From assembly GCA_002320935.1 (NCBI GenBank), contig DCLG01000091.1, forward strand, positions 11,835 through 21,779: a DNA stretch of 9,945 nt, written 5' to 3'. This DNA comes from Pedobacter sp. UBA1654 (lineage in GTDB: Bacteria; Bacteroidota; Bacteroidia; Sphingobacteriales; Sphingobacteriaceae). Made by a program: the position numbers and the translations under genes. This document shows, in pieces, positions 7,815 to 9,945 of the stretch (the first letter of the stretch is position 1; every line of letters begins with the position of its first letter). Under the pieces are notes generated by a model that worked only from the letters and a program-made list of their open reading frames with translations, did no database searches and was not told the DNA's origin.

Positions 7815-8222
7815 TTATTCGTGATTGGGGTTTTTTGTTAAACTCACATTACCCATAGCACTTTTCTCATAAAGCATCACCCATGAAGTGCTAAATTCCG
7901 GCAGAAAGTTCTGGGTGCCTCCTTTTACAGTTGTAGGCACCTTTGTGCCTTCTAAAAAGAAATATACTTTGGTGTTGCCACCCTTATGGTGCGGTTTGAA
8001 ATTTCCATAAGTTATCATATCTGCAGAAAGCGTGTCCTTCATGGTTACTGCAAACACGTATTGAATGGGTCCGGTATTGTTATCATTGCGATACCGGGCT
8101 ACTTCTTTAAATCCACTTTTCAGATCTTCAATGCCAGGCTGAGTAAAGGTTCCTTTAATCATCCAGCCTATTAATAGCAGTACAAGTACACCGATAACGA
8201 TGTTCATTTTGTTGTTCTTCAT
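7815..8222 (-). CDS. Small single-pass membrane protein of unknown function
   Basis: I do not recognise this family. I chose the ATG at 8222 (135 residues) over a TTG at 8234 four codons upstream. A short Lys/Asn-rich start (MKNNKMN) precedes one hydrophobic segment (about residues 7-22, IVIGVLVLLLIGWMI), which fits a signal anchor with the rest outside the cytoplasm. The remaining roughly 110 residues are polar, with many Lys, Thr and Gly, and contain QYVFAVTMKDTL and KVYFFLEGTKV stretches that look like beta strands. There is no cysteine, so it is not a lipoprotein, and no catalytic motif. The gene starts 20 nt after the lat stop on the same strand, so it is probably translated from the lat transcript. 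Whether the two functions are linked is unknown. Its stop (7815-7817) touches the bshB1 stop. Confidence 0.72.
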   Translation of the reverse strand: MKNNKMNIVIGVLVLLLIGWMIKGTFTQPGIEDLKSGFKEVARYRNDNNTGPIQYVFAVTMKDTLSADMITYGNFKPHHKGGNTKVYFFLEGTKVPTTVKGGTQNFLPEFSTSWVMLYEKSAMGNVSLTKNPNHE

Positions 8223-8242
8223 TTTATCATTCAAATTAGGGC

Positions 8243-9574
8243 CTATAAGCCAGCGAGGATCTTCTGCATGGTATCCATGCCCTCATCAATGTGTTCAGTC
8301 CCCATGTTCAAAGCTGGACGGAACCGGATACTCTGTTTTCCACAACCCAGAAACATGACCCGATGTTTGAGGCCTTCTTCAATAAACCTATCGCGCATTT
8401 CAGTATTGGGTAAATCAAAAGCACAAAGAAGGCCCCTCCCGCGTACATTGCTGATTTTTTCATACTGTGTAGCAAAGGTCTCAAGTTTGTTCAGCAAGTA
8501 TCGGCCCACATGGCTGGCATTGTCCAATAAACTATCTTCTTCCATAATCTGCAACACCTTAGTGCTTCGAACTATGTCTGTCAGGTTGCCACCCCAGGTC
8601 GAGTTTATCCTTGAAGATACTTTAAAAACGTTATGTTCAACTTCGTCTACTTTTTTGCTTGCCAAAATCCCACACACCTGCATTTTTTTTCCAAACACGA
8701 GTATATCAGGCCTTGCTTCTTCGGAAAAATGCTCATGGCACCAGAACTTACCCGTAATTCCCACACCGGTTTGCACCTCATCGTAGATCAGCATGGCTTC
8801 ATGCTCATCGGCGATTTTCTTCAACTCAACTAGGAATGCTTCCCTCAGGTGGTTGTCGCCTCCTTCAGCCTGAATCGGTTCTATAATGATCGCGCAAATG
8901 TCATCCGTATTTTCGAAAAAAGCAGCCTTGATCTGGCGGATTGATAATTGCTCCGTCTCAACCGCGGTATTCAGGTTGTCACCGGTTAGTGGATACCGCA
9001 TCGTTGGTACAGCAACCCTTGGCCAGTCAAACTTAGCATACCATTTAGTCTTCTCAGGCGAGGTATTGGTTAAACTTAAGGTGTAACCGCTGCGCCCATG
9101 AAAGGCCCTTTCAAAATGAAGTACTTTAAAGCCCTTTTCTTTCTTATAGCCTTTTGCGAAGTTCTTTTGAACCTTCCAGTCCATTGCTACTTTTAAGGCA
9201 TTTTCTACAGCGAGGGTCCCGCCCGCAATGAAGAATGCATGCGGCAAATAATCCGGTATGCCAAATCTTGAAAAAGTTTTCATAAACTCGGCATACTGCT
9301 GCGTATAGACGTCAGAGTTCGATGGGTTGATCATTGCCGCTTGCAAAAGGCTCTTTTTAAAGCCTTCATCGTTCAGCATTTTTGGATGGTTGTACCCGAG
9401 CGGTATGGACGCAAAACAGGTGAAGAAATCCAGAAGCCTCCGGTCATATTTAGAATCGTAAATATAACAGCCCTGACTTTTTTCCATATCCATGGTAAGG
9501 TCCAGGCCATCGGCCAAAATATGTTTGCCTAGTGTCTCAGCGACTTGCTGCGGATTGATCGTTAGTTCATACAT
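8243..9574 (-). CDS. lat: L-lysine 6-aminotransferase
   Basis: This PLP-dependent class III aminotransferase moves the epsilon-amino group of lysine to 2-oxoglutarate, giving 2-aminoadipate 6-semialdehyde and glutamate. It has 443 residues from the ATG at 9574 (MYELTIN). Key segments in this numbering are FFIAGGTLAVENALK (114-128, PLP phosphate contact), FERAFHGRSGYTLSLTN (154-170), EPIQAEGGDNH (232-242), IYDEVQTG (263-270, Asp265 to the PLP ring nitrogen) and FGKKMQVCG (294-302). Lys297 is the likely Schiff-base lysine, matching FGKKTQVCG of mycobacterial Lat. INSTWGGNL also fits Lat. A longer frame starts at 9676, but its 34 extra residues look non-conserved and a promoter (9596-9626) lies inside them. 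The likely role is lysine catabolism to 2-aminoadipate; the partner dehydrogenase is not in view. Confidence 0.94.
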   Translation of the reverse strand: MYELTINPQQVAETLGKHILADGLDLTMDMEKSQGCYIYDSKYDRRLLDFFTCFASIPLGYNHPKMLNDEGFKKSLLQAAMINPSNSDVYTQQYAEFMKTFSRFGIPDYLPHAFFIAGGTLAVENALKVAMDWKVQKNFAKGYKKEKGFKVLHFERAFHGRSGYTLSLTNTSPEKTKWYAKFDWPRVAVPTMRYPLTGDNLNTAVETEQLSIRQIKAAFFENTDDICAIIIEPIQAEGGDNHLREAFLVELKKIADEHEAMLIYDEVQTGVGITGKFWCHEHFSEEARPDILVFGKKMQVCGILASKKVDEVEHNVFKVSSRINSTWGGNLTDIVRSTKVLQIMEEDSLLDNASHVGRYLLNKLETFATQYEKISNVRGRGLLCAFDLPNTEMRDRFIEEGLKHRVMFLGCGKQSIRFRPALNMGTEHIDEGMDTMQKILAGL

Positions 9575-9595
9575 AAGCGAAGGTGCTGGTTTTAC

Positions 9596-9626
9596 CAAAT
9601 GTAACGAAAAGGGTCGTGTATAACAA
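9596..9626 (-). promoter_or_regulatory. lat promoter (Bacteroidota sigma-70 type)
   Basis: Reading leftward, TACATTTG (9596-9603) matches the -7 box TAnnTTTG, and a TTG (9624-9626, in GTTG) lies 20 bp upstream at the -33 position. Transcription would start near 9590, giving a leader of about 16 nt to the ATG at 9574. This is the best complete promoter in the window and it decides the lat start. Confidence 0.65.
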
Positions 9627-9639
9627 CCAGCTAAACATC

Positions 9640-9655
9640 TGTGACGAGAATCACG
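9640..9655. promoter_or_regulatory. CRP-like palindrome between lat and the usp gene
   Basis: TGTGA - 6 bp - TCACG matches the CRP/cAMP consensus TGTGA-N6-TCACA at nine of ten positions. Its centre is about 57 bp upstream of the predicted lat transcription start and about 100 bp upstream of the divergent universal-stress gene, which suits an activator site. Whether a CRP/FNR-family regulator in this phylum reads this sequence is inference. Confidence 0.35.
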
Positions 9656-9747
9656 TTTATTGGTGTTGTGATACATGAATAATAAAAGTAAAATGTAGAC
9701 CTTTAGGTGGTACGCGTCAGCAATCTAATGACTTAATCAAAACTAAA

Positions 9748-9945
9748 ATGGAACACTTATTAGTAACTACGGATTTTTCAGATCATTCAAAGGCGGCAAT
9801 TCGTTTCGCTTTGCAGATGGCCAAACAAGGCCAGTATAAGCTTGTGTTTCTGCACGTCACTGAGATACTAAAGCCTTTTAAATGGACGGAAGAATTCTTC
9901 GCAAGCTTTGAGCAAAAGGAAATTGCAGGATTGCAACAGGAACTT
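9748..9945 (+). CDS. Universal stress protein (UspA family), N-terminal part
   Basis: The gene starts with the ATG at 9748 and runs off the window, leaving 66 residues. MEHLLVTTDFSDHSKAAIRF followed by ALQMAKQGQYKLVFLHVTE is the classical Usp start: the first beta strand with the Asp of the nucleotide-binding fold (Asp9), a helix with regularly spaced Ala, then a second strand ending in HV. Bacteroidota Usp proteins are often tandem two-domain forms of about 270-290 residues, but the truncation prevents a check. The ATP-binding GxxG motif would lie beyond the edge. The gene is divergent from lat, with 173 bp between the two starts holding the lat promoter and a CRP-like palindrome. I see no convincing promoter for this gene itself. 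Confidence 0.9.
   Translation, partial: MEHLLVTTDFSDHSKAAIRFALQMAKQGQYKLVFLHVTEILKPFKWTEEFFASFEQKEIAGLQQEL

Noticed and set aside
8268..8786. A 172-codon + strand open frame opposite lat.
   Set aside because: Antisense to conserved lat sequence, with no recognisable domain or promoter.
9738..9745. A leftward TAGTTTTG matching the -7 box just upstream of the usp start.
   Set aside because: No -33 element at the right distance, and lat already has a better promoter nearer its start; probably chance in A/T-rich DNA.

Overview
The window reads as chromosomal DNA of a Bacteroidota member, most probably Sphingobacteriaceae (Pedobacter/Mucilaginibacter type). The reasons are the protein families (DUF4294, bacillithiol deacetylase BshB1, lysine 6-aminotransferase Lat), the scarcity of Shine-Dalgarno sequences, and several matches to the Bacteroidota sigma-70 -7 box TAnnTTTG. 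I see no mobile element, CRISPR array, rRNA, tRNA or riboswitch. Genes are closely packed and no gene-free stretch exceeds about 175 bp.

Left part (1-1738). The 3' end of an M48 zinc metalloprotease gene (+) converges on pabB (-, aminodeoxychorismate synthase component I, folate pathway). The two stop codons are 15 nt apart and share a perfect 15-bp inverted repeat, a compact bidirectional terminator whose right arm codes for the end of PabB. A second strong terminator lies between purA and pabB, only 17 nt before the pabB start.

Middle part (1739-5834, all -). A bifunctional RelA/SpoT-type (p)ppGpp synthetase/hydrolase is followed by a Fur-family repressor and then purA (adenylosuccinate synthase). 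The gaps are 60 and 31 bp, so this is probably one transcription unit, and it ends at the terminator after purA. It puts the alarmone enzyme next to a GTP-using purine enzyme that ppGpp is known to inhibit in other bacteria.

Divergent region (5835-5956). A 7-bp-arm inverted repeat lies over two oppositely oriented -7 boxes, one for relA and one for the rightward genes. It is a candidate shared operator.

Rightward cluster (5957-7814, +). A secreted DUF4294 protein, a glutathione-peroxidase-like protein with an unusual catalytic tetrad, and BshB1 are separated by 4 and 21 bp. This is probably a small operon with a thiol/peroxide theme.

Right part (7815-9945). Lysine 6-aminotransferase (-) is followed after 20 nt by a small single-pass membrane protein of unknown function. 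The latter ends exactly where bshB1 ends. lat has a good Bacteroidota promoter, which shows that its start is the internal ATG at 9574 and not the longer frame from 9676. A CRP-like palindrome lies in the gap between lat and a divergent universal stress protein gene cut by the window edge.

Overall this is a housekeeping and stress-response neighbourhood. I found no clear undescribed system. The most checkable novelties are regulatory: the divergent operator, the CRP-like site, the terminator in front of pabB, and the stringent-response/Fur/purA linkage. The unusual peroxidase active site is the main protein-level oddity.
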